This document shows, in pieces, positions 35,850 through 45,752 of a stretch of 64,000 bases of DNA. The stretch's first letter is position 1; every line of letters starts with the position of its first letter. The DNA lies in contig NZ_CP065589.1 of NCBI RefSeq assembly GCF_021278965.1, positions 5,151,001 to 5,215,000 of the forward strand, written 5' to 3'. This DNA is from Chryseobacterium capnotolerans. GTDB lineage: Bacteria > Bacteroidota > Bacteroidia > Flavobacteriales > Weeksellaceae. The position numbers and the translations under genes are program-made. The notes under the pieces are model-generated. The model saw only the letters and a program-made list of their open reading frames with translations, had not been told where the DNA came from and did not search any database.

Positions 35850-36397
35850 GGTTTTTCCTTTTCCTGTTTTACTTCACTTTTAGAAACATAGCCGTCATAC
35901 GTGATCGGTTGTCTGTCATTACTTTTTATTGAAACGAATGCTTTTCCGTTTTTAAAGATCTCAATATTAATCTCTTCAGCAGTGCTTACATCTTTAGGCT
36001 GAATTTTCACAGTCCAGGTTCCCTTTTTATTCTGAGATTTATTGATGGTGAAATCCTTTGAAGTAAATCTGTAGCCATTTTTATCAGTATTTCCAAACGA
36101 AGGATTGAATAATCTTCCAAAATAGGGAAGTACTACATCCACACTATTTTTACTTACATCAATCGTATAATCTCCTGTATTCAGATTCAACATTCTGGTT
36201 GAAGTAGAATTGGGCATAGAGTTCATTACATTGATGACATCATAATTGGTAGGGTTAGCTTTCTGTGCGTAGAAAGTAAATTCCTGGGAATCTACTAACG
36301 CGTTTACTATTGTTGGATCTGATGAACCCTGTGATGCGCAGCTCTGAAAGCTAAATAAAAATCCAAAGATCGTCAGAATATAAATATACTTTTTCAT
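35846..36397 (-). CDS. DUF4251 domain lipoprotein
   Basis: A 183-residue protein starting MKKYIYILTIFGFLFSFQSC (lipobox Cys20). The mature domain begins after ASQGSSDPTIVNALVDSQEF and contains NVMNSMPNSTSTRMLNLNTG, DVVLPYFGRLFNPSFG and KGTWTVKIQPKDVS, matching DUF4251, a Bacteroidota periplasmic beta-rich domain of unknown role. The ATG at 36397 is chosen because the signal starts there. The stop shares three bases with meaB. Confidence 0.82.
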   Translation of the reverse strand: MKKYIYILTIFGFLFSFQSCASQGSSDPTIVNALVDSQEFTFYAQKANPTNYDVINVMNSMPNSTSTRMLNLNTGDYTIDVSKNSVDVVLPYFGRLFNPSFGNTDKNGYRFTSKDFTINKSQNKKGTWTVKIQPKDVSTAEEINIEIFKNGKAFVSIKSNDRQPITYDGYVSKSEVKQEKEKP

Positions 36398-36503
36398 GAT
36401 AGAGATAATTATTAAATTTAAATAGCAAAATGTATGCAAAAATTCGATATCAAAAATATTTTGGAATAAAAATTGTTAAGGTTGAATTATTAACACTCAA
36501 ACT

Positions 36504-37310
36504 ATGAAAGTTACACATCTATTAGGAATGGGAGCATTCGCTCTGTTGGTCGCTGCCTGTACTACAAATCCAATTACGGGAAGATCATCTTTACAGCTGG
36601 CCAATAATTCAGAAATTTTAACAATGTCTGCACAGGAATATAAAACGACATTGTCTAAAGGTAAACTTATTACCGGAACAGCAGATGCAAAGAGAGTGGT
36701 AAATGTAGGAAACAGAATTAAAAATGCAGCAGAGAGATATTATCAGAGTATAGGAAGATCTGCTGATCTTGCCAATTATAGCTGGGAGTTTGCTCTTTTG
36801 CAAAGCAATGAACTGAATGCATGGTGTATGCCAGGAGGTAAAGTAGCTGTTTATACAGGAATTTTACCTGTTACCAAAGATGATAATGGACTTGCCGTGG
36901 TAATGGGACATGAAGTTTCTCACGCATTGGCTGGTCATGGAAATGAAAGAATTTCTCAGGCTATGATGGCTCAGTATGGTGGAGCTATCCTTGGTGGAGC
37001 TATTTCTAATGCACAATGGGCAAGCGTTTTCCAGAAAGTATACCCTATTGGATCACAAGTTGCATTATTAAAATATGGTAGAGGCCAGGAATCGGAAGCT
37101 GATGAAATGGGGCTTTATCTGATGTCTATGGCGGGGTATGATCCAAGAGCTGCTATCCCCTTCTGGAACAGAATGGAAGCTGCTTCTTCGGGAGCAAGAC
37201 AACCGGAATTCTTATCTACTCACCCGAGCCCGGATACAAGAATTTCAGATATCAATAAAGACTTACCAAAAGCTTTAGAATATTATAAAGCTGCGGGAGG
37301 AAAGTTATAA
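36504..37310 (+). CDS. M48 family metalloprotease, lipoprotein
   Basis: A 268-residue protein with signal and lipobox (LLGMGAFALLVAAC, Cys19) followed by TTNPITGRSSLQLAN. The zinc site is VVMGHEVSHALAGHGNERIS (HExxH) and the third ligand is in RGQESEADEMGLYLMSMAGY. This is the LoiP/YcaL class of small periplasmic M48 proteases involved in outer-membrane quality control. STHPSPDTRI near the end is also a family mark. Ends at a terminator. Confidence 0.93.
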   Translation: MKVTHLLGMGAFALLVAACTTNPITGRSSLQLANNSEILTMSAQEYKTTLSKGKLITGTADAKRVVNVGNRIKNAAERYYQSIGRSADLANYSWEFALLQSNELNAWCMPGGKVAVYTGILPVTKDDNGLAVVMGHEVSHALAGHGNERISQAMMAQYGGAILGGAISNAQWASVFQKVYPIGSQVALLKYGRGQESEADEMGLYLMSMAGYDPRAAIPFWNRMEAASSGARQPEFLSTHPSPDTRISDINKDLPKALEYYKAAGGKL

Positions 37311-37325
37311 TCTATTAGCTTATTA

Positions 37326-37363
37326 TAAAAAGACGGACTGATTTTTAAAATGAGTCCGTTTTT
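37326..37363 (+). terminator. Intrinsic terminator after the M48 gene
   Basis: Stem ACGGACT with AGTCCGT extended by A/T pairs, followed by TTTTT. Confidence 0.8.
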
Positions 37364-37473
37364 ATTTGATAATATTTTTCTTTTTCACATAATTTGGAAT
37401 AATAATGGTTATGTTTATTATTGAAAACACCATTAAAATATGATTCCTGTATAAAGGCTTATTAATTTTTTAG

Positions 37474-37481
37474 TAAATTTG
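37474..37481 (+). promoter_or_regulatory. Candidate -7 box TAAATTTG
   Basis: TAnnTTTG match 38 bases before the ATG at 37520. No TTG at the expected -33 distance. Confidence 0.45.
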
Positions 37482-37519
37482 GTTTAGCTTTTATAACATA
37501 ATTACTTAAACACAATATT

Positions 37520-37830
37520 ATGAAGAGTTTATCAATTACCGGTCTTATCCTCTTAGCGGTTTCTGCTTTATTATTTTATCTTACCACTGATTTTGCTGTA
37601 GAGCAGATCAAAATTTCTCACATCATGGGTATCATGGCTGGAGTAGGAATTGGACTTATCATTGGCGGAATGGTAGGATATCTGAGTAAAGGAAGTGCTA
37701 TAAAGGCTGAACAAAAGAAAAAGAATTCAAGCAGCTTCAGAAAGAAAAAGAAGAATTGGAAAAGCAGGCGGCAGACATTGCAAAACGCCAGGCTGAGCTT
37801 GAAGAGCAAAATAAAAATCCTCAAATATAA
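37520..37830 (+). CDS. Small membrane protein with coiled-coil tail, one apparent frameshift
   Basis: About 103 residues when joined. Two hydrophobic helices occupy about residues 4-25 and 33-57 (ITGLILLAVSALLFYLTT, HIMGIMAGVGIGLIIGGMVG). As read, the frame then turns into a Lys/Ser-rich tail. With one extra A in the A5 run at 37718-37722 it becomes a clean heptad coiled coil (EFKQLQKEKEELEKQAADIA, then KRQAELEEQNKNPQI) ending at TAA 37828-37830, immediately within a terminator hairpin. The repaired version is far more protein-like. Function unknown. Confidence 0.75.
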
Positions 37831-37842
37831 ATTTGAGGATTT
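37815..37842. terminator. Bidirectional terminator
   Basis: A 12-bp stem (AAATCCTCAAAT with ATTTGAGGATTT) and loop ATAA. A T run follows on the minus strand, so it serves the outer-membrane protein gene best. It overlaps the repaired stop of the plus-strand gene. Confidence 0.75.
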
Positions 37843-37866
37843 AAAGTTGTTATTTTCGGTTGTTGA

Positions 37867-38478
37867 TTAAAATTTATATCCCAAACCAACCATAAACAGG
37901 TTAGGTCTGTTGTCATATCTGATTTCCGAACCGGAAACTTTATTGATGAAGTTTCTTTCATCTTTACTGAAAGCTCCTTCATATCTTGCGTTTACAATAA
38001 GTTTCTTGATTTCAAGCTGAGCTCCAAACTGATAACCTACAGTAAAGTTATTTTTTGCATTTTCTTTAAAATCGTTGTAAGTATTGTCTTTGCTTAGGTT
38101 AAAGCTTCCTACCGGCCCTACAAAAACACCTAACATATTCCCTAAAAGATTATATCCTAAAAGAACCGGAACATCAATACGGTTGCTTTTTACATCAAAA
38201 GTGGTATTCTCAGTAGTAAACTCATTCTTAAAGTGAGTATAATATACCTCGGGCATTAAGAATAATGAAGTAGGTAATCCTACTTTCATTGAAAGTCCTA
38301 CATTGAAACCTACGTTGTTTTTTCCTGTTCCTTCAATAGCATCATTCACAGTTCCTTTAATGTTGGACCATGATGGTGAGCCTGTAGGAAATATTATATT
38401 GGCCTTACCTGCCAGTGAGATCTGTGCAGAAGCCCACATTGAAAACCCTATTAACGCTATACTAAATACCTTTTTCAT
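37867..38478 (-). CDS. Outer-membrane beta-barrel protein
   Basis: A 203-residue protein with signal peptide MKKVFSIALIGFSMWASAQ. The mature part is a PorT/OmpW-like small barrel: VGFNVGLSMKVGLPTSLFLM, VLLGYNLLGNMLGVFVGPVG, VGYQFGAQLEIKKLIVNARYEG, ending LFMVGLGYKF with the C-terminal aromatic. Its start overlaps the end of mlaF by 17 bases, so it is in the mlaEF operon and may be an outer-membrane part of that lipid-transport system. Confidence 0.85.
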   Translation of the reverse strand: MKKVFSIALIGFSMWASAQISLAGKANIIFPTGSPSWSNIKGTVNDAIEGTGKNNVGFNVGLSMKVGLPTSLFLMPEVYYTHFKNEFTTENTTFDVKSNRIDVPVLLGYNLLGNMLGVFVGPVGSFNLSKDNTYNDFKENAKNNFTVGYQFGAQLEIKKLIVNARYEGAFSKDERNFINKVSGSEIRYDNRPNLFMVGLGYKF

Positions 38479-39271
38479 TATCGTCTAATTTTGTATTCTC
38501 AATTGTTTTATTATTCTCAAGTAAATATTCTCTCAGCTCTTTAAACAGTTCTGAAGAATAAACGAAGTCTATCAGGTTTTTATTGCCTGCTGTAATCAGG
38601 ATGTCTTTATTCCCTTCCCATTCCTTGATACCAAGTCTTAGGTATACAATTTTCTCGCCAATCGTCATTACAGAGTTCATATCATGGGTATTGATAATGG
38701 TCGTCGTATTATACTCTTTGGTAATTTCATAAAGAAGATCATCAATGACTTTTGAAGTATATGGATCCAGTCCTGAGTTAGGCTCATCGCAGAATAAATA
38801 CTTTGGATTGTTTACAATAGCTCTTGCAATGGCCACCCTTTTCTGCATTCCCCCTGAAATTTCAGAAGGATATTTTCTTTCTGCTTTGTCAAGATGTACT
38901 CTTCCTATTACTTCGAATACTCTTTTCTTTTTCTCTCTGTAAGTAAGGTTGGTAAACATGTCAAGAGGGAACATAATATTTTCCTCCACAGTTAAAGAGT
39001 CAAAAAGGGCACTCCCCTGGAATACCGTTCCAATTTCTGAACGAAGATGCTGCTTTTCATCACGGGTCATCGTGTTAATATCTTTACCATCAAACAGAAT
39101 TTCTCCTGATGAAGGATCATATACATTGAGTAAGCTTTTAAGAAAAACTGTTTTTCCTGAACCACTCTGCCCAATAATAAGATTTACCTTGCCTTTATCA
39201 AATGTGGTTGAAATTCCCTTAAGTACTTCAACATCACCAAAACTTTTCTTAAGATCTTTTACCTCAATCAT
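38462..39271 (-). CDS. mlaF: MlaF-like ABC ATPase (lipid transport)
   Basis: A 269-residue ATPase starting MIEVKDLKKSFGDVEVLKGI. Walker A is IIGQSGSGKTVFLKS, the signature ISGGMQKRVAIARAI, Walker B YLFCDEPNSGLDPYT and switch His NTHDMNSVMTI. This is the MlaF/Ttg2A class that works with MlaE on phospholipid movement between membranes. Its ATG overlaps the stop of mlaE (TAATG), so the two are coupled. The window also holds an MCE (MlaD-type) gene at 57544. Confidence 0.92.
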   Translation of the reverse strand: MIEVKDLKKSFGDVEVLKGISTTFDKGKVNLIIGQSGSGKTVFLKSLLNVYDPSSGEILFDGKDINTMTRDEKQHLRSEIGTVFQGSALFDSLTVEENIMFPLDMFTNLTYREKKKRVFEVIGRVHLDKAERKYPSEISGGMQKRVAIARAIVNNPKYLFCDEPNSGLDPYTSKVIDDLLYEITKEYNTTTIINTHDMNSVMTIGEKIVYLRLGIKEWEGNKDILITAGNKNLIDFVYSSELFKELREYLLENNKTIENTKLDDNEKGI

Positions 39272-40023
39272 TAGCTTAATATTAATTGGGTTAGAATTAA
39301 TTCGGAAATGATAATAAATACCATTGTCCAAACCACCGCCTGGGTACTCGCTCTACCTACTTCAAGAGAACCTCCTTTTACAAAATATCCGAAATAAGAA
39401 GGAACAGTGGCAATGATAAAGGCAAAAACAGCTGTTTTTGTAAATGCGTAATAGACAAATAAATTAGGCATATACATTTGAATCCCAGTGATATAGTCGT
39501 TTTCTGTCCAGTTTCCTGTTAAGATACCAGCAATATAACCTCCGGCAATACCAAAGACAATGCTGATAGCAATCAAAAGAGGATTAAAAATCATACAGGC
39601 AATGATTTTTGGGAATATCAGAAAGTTGGGCGAATTGACTCCCATGATATCCAAAGCATCAATTTGTTCAGATACTCTCATTGTTCCAATACTGGAAGCA
39701 ATATAAGATCCCACTTTACCCGCTAAAATTAAACTGATGATGGTAGGCGCGAACTCTAATACAAGTACTGCTTTTGTTGCATATCCTACAAATGAAGGAG
39801 GGATTGGAAACGAAGAAGCATCAAAGTTGTTGAACATCTGAATAGCTACTACTGCCCCCACGAAGATCGAGGTGAAGACTACAAGTCCGAAAGAATTTAC
39901 TCCCAAATCATTAATTTCCCTCATGAGCAGCTTCCAAAAAACCCTCATTTTCTGGGGTTTCTGCAGGGATTTTCCCAAAAGAATAATATATTCCCCTACT
40001 GCTGTGAAAAACTTTTTTAACAT
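39271..40023 (-). CDS. mlaE: MlaE-like ABC permease (lipid transport)
   Basis: A 250-residue permease with about five to six hydrophobic helices. Family marks are FTSIFVGAVVAIQMFNNF, LEFAPTIISLILAGKVGSYI (the conserved Glu/Ala-Gly-Lys/Arg-x-Gly region), ASSIGTMRVSEQIDALDIMG and CMIFNPLLIAISIVFGIAGG. MlaE is the membrane part of an ABC system that moves phospholipids with an MCE-domain periplasmic partner. First gene of the mlaE-mlaF-barrel operon. Confidence 0.92.
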   Translation of the reverse strand: MLKKFFTAVGEYIILLGKSLQKPQKMRVFWKLLMREINDLGVNSFGLVVFTSIFVGAVVAIQMFNNFDASSFPIPPSFVGYATKAVLVLEFAPTIISLILAGKVGSYIASSIGTMRVSEQIDALDIMGVNSPNFLIFPKIIACMIFNPLLIAISIVFGIAGGYIAGILTGNWTENDYITGIQMYMPNLFVYYAFTKTAVFAFIIATVPSYFGYFVKGGSLEVGRASTQAVVWTMVFIIISELILTQLILS

Positions 40024-40118
40024 ACCGCTAAATTAGACTTTTTTATTGAATTAGGCTAAGGTTGAAGTGAAGACTGATGTCCAGATAATGTTAAAATTAT
40101 CCTAACCTTAGCATAGCT

Positions 40119-41488
40119 TTATTTTGCATTTTTATCCCCGCCTATTACCAGTAACACGGTTTTTAATATAATCACCAGATCCAGAACAAAACTCCAGTTC
40201 CTTACATAGAAAGCATCAGCAAGAACTCTTTTCTTCATTTCTACCTCTACATCTCCAAAGTCACCACGCAATCCGCTTACCTGTGCAAGTCCTGTAATTC
40301 CAGGATTTACCATACTCCTTAAGCTATATCTTCCGATTTTTGGTTTGTAGTAATTATCAACGGCCAACATATGAGGACGAGGACCTACCACAGACATTTG
40401 CCCCCTCAGAACATTGATGAATTGAGGAAGCTCATCAAGGCTGGTTTTTCTTAAAAATTTACCGACCTTGGTGATTCTTGTATCATTTTCTTTGGTAGTA
40501 CTGGTGGTAGATTCGTCATTCACCACCATGGTTCTGAATTTGATGCAGTTGAATACTTCTTCATGGAATCCATATCTTTTCTGTAAGAAAAAGATAGGTC
40601 CTTTAGAGCTTATCCTGATTAAAACAGCAATGACCGGGAATAGCCAGGTACAAATAAAAACCAACACAAATATGGAAAAGAAAATATCAAAAGTTCTTTT
40701 CATCAGGAAGTTGGAATAATAATCCAATGGATATCTTGCCTGATTAAGAACGGGCTGAGTTTGAATATAGGCTAAATCGTACAGGAAGAAATCACTATGG
40801 GTGATACTTGGAACCAATGAGATATGAACTTTATTTTCTTCTGCCAGCTTGAATATTTCAGATTCAGCACTTTCACTATAAGAATTTTCTGTAGATAAAA
40901 ACAGAGTATGGATTCCGTTTTTCTTCCAGAAACTCACCAGTTCGGCTGTATTGGTATCTGCGTTTTCATGTTCAAATATTCTATAGCCATAATCTTTACG
41001 TTCCTTAAAAATGTTTTTTAGGATTTCTGTAGAATCACCATTTCCTAAAAACATGATATTTCGATAATTAGCACCTAAAGAGCGTAGATACTTAATAGAA
41101 AAATAGATGAATGATTTTGCTAAAAAGATAAATATAAAAAGATAAAGAGACAGCCAATAAATGTCTGAATTAAAGAATACATTATTACTGACCTTTCCAA
41201 TAAGCAAAACTCCTAATATAAAGGATATGAAGTGAATCAATAGCCTTTCCAGAAAGAGTGTATACGTAAGGTTCCTTGGAATATTATATATTTTTGTTCT
41301 ACCGCTGAGAAGCACCCAGAACAAAAACAATAAAACCAGAGAAAAAGCATTCTGATACCAGGTTTCCTTATGACATTTCAGATTTTCGTTTCTGCTTATA
41401 AAAAGAATATGAAGATAGATGCAATAACCATGAGGTCAAGCAAAATAATGATTGATTTCAGGTATCTAGAGTATCGAATTCTCTGCAT
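40119..41488 (-). CDS. Undecaprenyl-phosphate sugar phosphotransferase, one apparent frameshift
   Basis: About 456 residues when joined. The C-terminal bacterial sugar transferase domain is clear: LMKRTFDIFFSIFVLVFICT, GPIFFLQKRYGFHEEVFNCI, KFRTM, KTSLDELPQFINVLRGQMSV, VGPRP and NPGITGLAQVSGLRG. The N-terminus is multi-spanning with a Rossmann-like middle (NIMFLGNGDSTEILKN). As read, the ORF starts at 41330. The true start is probably ATG at 41488 (MQRIRYSRYLKSIIILLDLM), separated by one missing base in the A5 run at 41400-41404. The enzyme loads the first sugar phosphate onto undecaprenyl phosphate for exopolysaccharide or O-antigen synthesis. Confidence 0.9.
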
Positions 41489-41532
41489 CTATCGGTTATT
41501 ATTACAGGAACGGCCAGCTAATGTACGTAATT

Positions 41533-42162
41533 TTACGGTATATTCAGATATTTATGGGTTTGAACTGAAGCCTGCCATTCCGGGTGTTCCAGAATAAAGT
41601 CGGTAATCTTAGGATACATATCATTTCTTTTGCTCCATTCACTCTGAAGGTAAAGCTTACAGTTTTCAGAAACTTTGGCAGCTTGCTCTTCAGCAAATGC
41701 AAAGTCATGATTATTGAAAACGATTACTTTAAGCTCGTGTGCTTTTTGATAAATCTCTTCTTTCGGCAATCCTGTTTTCTTTGGGGAAAGGGTAATCCAG
41801 TCCAGATGTCCGCTCATAGGATATGCTCCTGAAGTTTCAATATGGATAGTACATCCAAGTTCCTTTAATTTTGAAGTTAGGATCTCCAGATTCCATGTAA
41901 GAGGTTCACCTCCTGTAAGAACGATGGTTTTACAATGTTTAGCTGCTGTTTCTGCAATTTCCACAGCGTCCATCAACGGATGAAGCTCCGGATCCCAGCT
42001 TTCCTTTACATCACACCAGTGGCAGCCCACATCACAACCTCCTAATCTGATAAAATAGGCGGCTTTTCCTGTGTGTGCTCCTTCTCCTTGTAAAGTGTAA
42101 AAATGCTCCATTACAGGGAGCATTTTACCTTCTTTTAATAAAATATCTTGTTCTTTATTCAT
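41533..42162 (-). CDS. queE: QueE, 7-carboxy-7-deazaguanine synthase
   Basis: A 210-residue radical SAM enzyme starting MNKEQDILLKEGKMLPVMEH. The 4Fe-4S/SAM motif C-x3-C-x2-C is in LGGCDVGCHWCDVKESWD. KTIVLTGGEPLTWN and CTIHIETSGAYPM are also typical. It converts 6-carboxytetrahydropterin to 7-carboxy-7-deazaguanine in queuosine synthesis. The ATG at 42162 is preferred over the longer frame. It lies 7 bases after folD in the same direction, so the two are likely co-transcribed. Confidence 0.95.
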   Translation of the reverse strand: MNKEQDILLKEGKMLPVMEHFYTLQGEGAHTGKAAYFIRLGGCDVGCHWCDVKESWDPELHPLMDAVEIAETAAKHCKTIVLTGGEPLTWNLEILTSKLKELGCTIHIETSGAYPMSGHLDWITLSPKKTGLPKEEIYQKAHELKVIVFNNHDFAFAEEQAAKVSENCKLYLQSEWSKRNDMYPKITDFILEHPEWQASVQTHKYLNIP

Positions 42163-42169
42163 TTTAAAA

Positions 42170-43054
42170 TTAGTCGTTATAGACCGAAGTTTTATAAGCA
42201 ATGATGGTGTTTTTCATCAACATCGCTCTTGTCATTGGGCCTACTCCTCCAGGAACCGGTGTAATCCAGCTGGCTTTTGCTGCGCAGCTATCAAAATCTA
42301 CATCACCGGCAAGGTAATATCCTTTTGGAGAATCATCGTCTACTCTGGTGATACCCACATCAACGATAACAGCACCCTCTTTAATCATTTCTCCTTTTAA
42401 GAAATGAGGATCTCCCAAAGCTGTAATAACGATGTCTGCCTTTTTTGTATATTCTTCAATGTCTTTTGTGTACGAGTGTGTAAGGGTAACGGTTGAATTT
42501 CCTGGGAAATCTTTTCTTCCCATTAAGATACTCATTGGTCTTCCTACAATTTTACTTCTTCCGATAATTACACAGTCTTTTCCTTTGGTTTCAATATTAT
42601 ATCTTTCCAATAATGTTAAAATCCCGAAAGGAGTCGCTGGTAAGAAAGTATCCATTTCAAGAGCCATTTTCCCGAAGTTTTCAGGATGGAATCCGTCCAC
42701 ATCTTTTCTAGGGTCAATAGCATTGATAATTTTTTCCTGGTCAACCTGATCTGGTAAAGGAAGCTGAACAATAAATCCATCCACTGCTTTAGACTTATTC
42801 AGTTCATCAATTTTTTCCAATAATTCGGATTCCGAAACGGTGCTAGGGAATTTGATTAAGCTGGATTGAAATCCTACCTCTTCGCAGTCTTTTACTTTAG
42901 CATTTACATACGCCTTACTTGCTCCGTTGTTTCCTACAAGAATTGCTACCAAATGAGGTGCTCTTCTTTTGCTTGCAAGGATTTTTTCCACTTCAACTTT
43001 GATCTCTGCTTTGATTTCCTTGGATACTTTAAGTCCGTCTAGAATTTCTGCCAT
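42170..43054 (-). CDS. folD: FolD, methylenetetrahydrofolate dehydrogenase/cyclohydrolase
   Basis: A 294-residue bifunctional enzyme. Marks are VGNNGASKAYVNAKVKDCEE with the catalytic Lys of YVxxKxK, GFIVQLPLPDQVDQ, the NADP-binding IIGRSKIVGRPMSILM and the C-terminal TPVPGGVGPMTRAML. It interconverts 5,10-methylene- and 10-formyl-tetrahydrofolate in one-carbon metabolism. Cytoplasmic. It precedes queE. Confidence 0.97.
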   Translation of the reverse strand: MAEILDGLKVSKEIKAEIKVEVEKILASKRRAPHLVAILVGNNGASKAYVNAKVKDCEEVGFQSSLIKFPSTVSESELLEKIDELNKSKAVDGFIVQLPLPDQVDQEKIINAIDPRKDVDGFHPENFGKMALEMDTFLPATPFGILTLLERYNIETKGKDCVIIGRSKIVGRPMSILMGRKDFPGNSTVTLTHSYTKDIEEYTKKADIVITALGDPHFLKGEMIKEGAVIVDVGITRVDDDSPKGYYLAGDVDFDSCAAKASWITPVPGGVGPMTRAMLMKNTIIAYKTSVYND

Positions 43055-43079
43055 TTTTACTTTTTACTTTTATTTAGAT

Positions 43080-43903
43080 TTAGATTTTTTCAAATACTAC
43101 AATATCCTGAAATTCATCGGCGCCTTCTTTTTCTACATCATATCTCCAGAATCCTCCTTGTATTGTTTTCACTTTCAGACCTGCTTCATGAGCCATTTGA
43201 TTCAATAATGGAATGCTTACAGCGATATTGGCTGCTGTTACTTTATCATCCATAAGTCGGTATCCTTCATATTGATGAGGGAAGTGCATACTGCCGCCTT
43301 CTTTTTTAGATTCATCATACAGAAAGAATGTTGCCAGACATTGCCCGCCATTTTTAAAACCCTGCTGATCTCATTCAGGTATTGCTTGATCTCAGGGATC
43401 TGCATATGAGTGAATACGGAAAACAGAAATGCCTTGTCAAATTGAGCATCCTTATAAGGAAATGTGAAATTTTCCGCTTTCTGGCTGAAAGTATTATACA
43501 GATCATTATAAATCGGTGTAAACTTAAAGTTGAAATTCGGATATTTTTTATGGATGTGTTTGTCGCACCATCTGATTCCTTTTTCTACAGCATCAAAACC
43601 GTCATAAGTCCCTTGGTCTATAAATCCGGAGAGAGCAATAGCGGTTCTTCCGATTCCACAGCCTATATCCAGAACATGGTCTGTATTTTTGAGTGCGATA
43701 TGTTTTTTAAGGACATCCATCTGACGGATTCCATGGGGAATAAAATCGCTGCTCCCCACATAAATGTCTCCTTTTTTAGGTTCGTTTTTAGCTCTTTTTC
43801 CTGTAATTCCTTCATAAAGGTCTATAGGAAAATAATAGAGTTTTCTTCCTAAAAGTCTAAAGCCGGGAGGCAGTTTATAATAATATGATCGTAATGCAGA
43901 CAT
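43080..43903 (-). CDS. Class I SAM-dependent methyltransferase, one apparent frameshift
   Basis: About 274 residues when joined. The start is MSALRSYYYKLPPGFRLLGR. SAM motif I is HVLDIGCGIGRTAIALSGF and motif post-I AVEKGIRWCDKH. Near ISRVLK the frame breaks: as read it gives MAGNVWQHSF and ends early, while one extra T in the T5 run at 43351-43355 gives NGGQCLATFFLYDESKKEGG and continues to QDIVVFEKI at 43080. The substrate is unknown. It lies 3 bases after pgi in the same direction, so it may be co-transcribed. Confidence 0.87.
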
Positions 43904-43906
43904 CTG

Positions 43907-45547
43907 CTATTTATTTCCTTTATAATAATTAATCAATCCATTGGTAGAGCTGTCATGTGAGGTGATCGTCTCATTGCTTTCAAGCTCAGGTAAGATTTTG
44001 TTAGCAAGTACTTTACCTAGTTCTACTCCAAACTGATCGAAGCTGAAAATATTCCAGATAACCCCCTGAACGAAGATTTTATGTTCATACAGGGCAATTA
44101 ACTGTCCTAATGAAAAAGGAGATAATTCTTTGAATAATATAGAGTTAGTAGGGGTGTTTCCATGGAAAACCTTGTAGTTTAATACCTGATCTATTTCCTC
44201 ATCTGATTTTCCTGCATTTCTAAGTTCTTCTTCCACCTCTTCTTCTGTTTTTCCGAAAGCAAGGGCTTCTGTTTGAGCGAAGAAGTTGGCTAATAATTTA
44301 TCCTGATGGTCAGAAACTTTATTAGAGCTTTTAGCATAGGCAATAAAGTCTGCTGGAATCAATTCTGTACCTTGGTGAATCAATTGGTAAAATGCATGTT
44401 GACCATTCGTTCCAGGTTCTCCCCAAATGATTGGTCCTGTTTCATATTCTACAAATTCGCCATTTCTGTCTACACATTTTCCGTTACTTTCCATATCTCC
44501 TTGCTGAAGATAAGCTGCAAATCTGTCCAGATATTGTGAATAAGGAAGGATTGCATAGGTAGTTGCTGCGTAGAAATTACGATACCAGATTCCTAAAAGT
44601 CCCATTAATACAGGAACGTTTTCGGAGAAATCTTCAGTCTGGAAGTGCTGGTCTGTATCAAAAGCTCCTTTTAAAAGCTGTTCAAAGTTTTCATAACCTA
44701 CAGCCAATACAATGCTTAATCCGATGGCACTCCAAAGTGAATATCTTCCGCCTACCCAATCCCAGAATTCGAAAATGTTTTCTTCTGCGATTCCGAATTG
44801 TTTAACCGCTTCAATATTGGTAGATAAAGCTACAAAGTGCTTAGCTACATCTTCCTGTTTTCCTGCTTTTAGGAACCAGTCTTTTGCTGAATTGGCATTC
44901 GTCATCGTTTCCTGAGTGGTAAACGTTTTAGAAGCAATAATGAATAGGGTGGTTTCAGGATTTAGGTTTTTAAGAACCTCTGCAATATGATTTCCGTCCA
45001 CATTAGAAACAAAGTGAACATCTAGTCTTGTTTTAAAATGCTTTAAAGCTGAACAAACCATCACAGGTCCAAGATCTGACCCTCCAATTCCGATATTGAC
45101 TACATCCGTAATTTCTTTTCCGCTGAAACCTTTATGTTCTCCTGAAATTATTTTTTCAGAAAAAGCTTTCATGTGGTTCAATACTCTTTTGATCTGCGGC
45201 TTAATATTTTCACCGTCTACAAGAATTTCACGGTCAGAAAAATCTCTCAAAGCAGTATGCAATACAGCTCTTCCTTCTGTTTCATTGATTTTGTCACCAG
45301 AGAACATTTTAGAAATAGCATCTTTTAATTGGCATTCTTCTGCCAACTGTAATAACAGTTCTTTAGTTTTTGAATCAATCAGGTTTTTAGAATAATCGAA
45401 AAGATAGTTATCCTTTTGCAGAGAAAATTCTTCAAAACGGTTCGGGTTGTACTGGAAAAGGCTTCTTAGTTCAAGATCATTGGATGCAAAATGTTCATCA
45501 AGGGCTTTCCAGCTGTTGGTTTGTATAGGGTTTATTTTTGATAGCAT
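43907..45547 (-). CDS. pgi: Glucose-6-phosphate isomerase
   Basis: A 546-residue enzyme. Family signatures are [39 protein letters not shown] (signature 1), [20 protein letters not shown] and [21 protein letters not shown] (signature 2). It interconverts glucose-6-phosphate and fructose-6-phosphate in glycolysis and gluconeogenesis and supplies fructose-6-phosphate for envelope sugars. Length is normal. Confidence 0.97.
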   Translation of the reverse strand: MLSKINPIQTNSWKALDEHFASNDLELRSLFQYNPNRFEEFSLQKDNYLFDYSKNLIDSKTKELLLQLAEECQLKDAISKMFSGDKINETEGRAVLHTALRDFSDREILVDGENIKPQIKRVLNHMKAFSEKIISGEHKGFSGKEITDVVNIGIGGSDLGPVMVCSALKHFKTRLDVHFVSNVDGNHIAEVLKNLNPETTLFIIASKTFTTQETMTNANSAKDWFLKAGKQEDVAKHFVALSTNIEAVKQFGIAEENIFEFWDWVGGRYSLWSAIGLSIVLAVGYENFEQLLKGAFDTDQHFQTEDFSENVPVLMGLLGIWYRNFYAATTYAILPYSQYLDRFAAYLQQGDMESNGKCVDRNGEFVEYETGPIIWGEPGTNGQHAFYQLIHQGTELIPADFIAYAKSSNKVSDHQDKLLANFFAQTEALAFGKTEEEVEEELRNAGKSDEEIDQVLNYKVFHGNTPTNSILFKELSPFSLGQLIALYEHKIFVQGVIWNIFSFDQFGVELGKVLANKILPELESNETITSHDSSTNGLINYYKGNK

Positions 45548-45693
45548 GTCGTTGAGAATTTATAGTTCAGAAAATAATGTGCCGGATCAAATCTTTAGAA
45601 ATCCATAACGATTTATTTCTGATTTGCAAATTTAAGGAAAAATAAAACCTCAAATAAATTTGAAGATGATAAATAACGATTTTTTAAAAAACA

Positions 45694-45718
45694 AAACCCC
45701 AGAATTGATCTGAGGTTT
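45694..45718 (-). terminator. Terminator after the sigma-factor operon (minus strand)
   Basis: Stem AAACCCCAG with CTGAGGTTT (one mismatch) and 7-base loop. On the minus strand it is followed by TTTTGTTTTTT. Confidence 0.7.
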
Positions 45719-45752
45719 ACTTTTTATAGGGTTAAATATGTTTTTTTGAATG

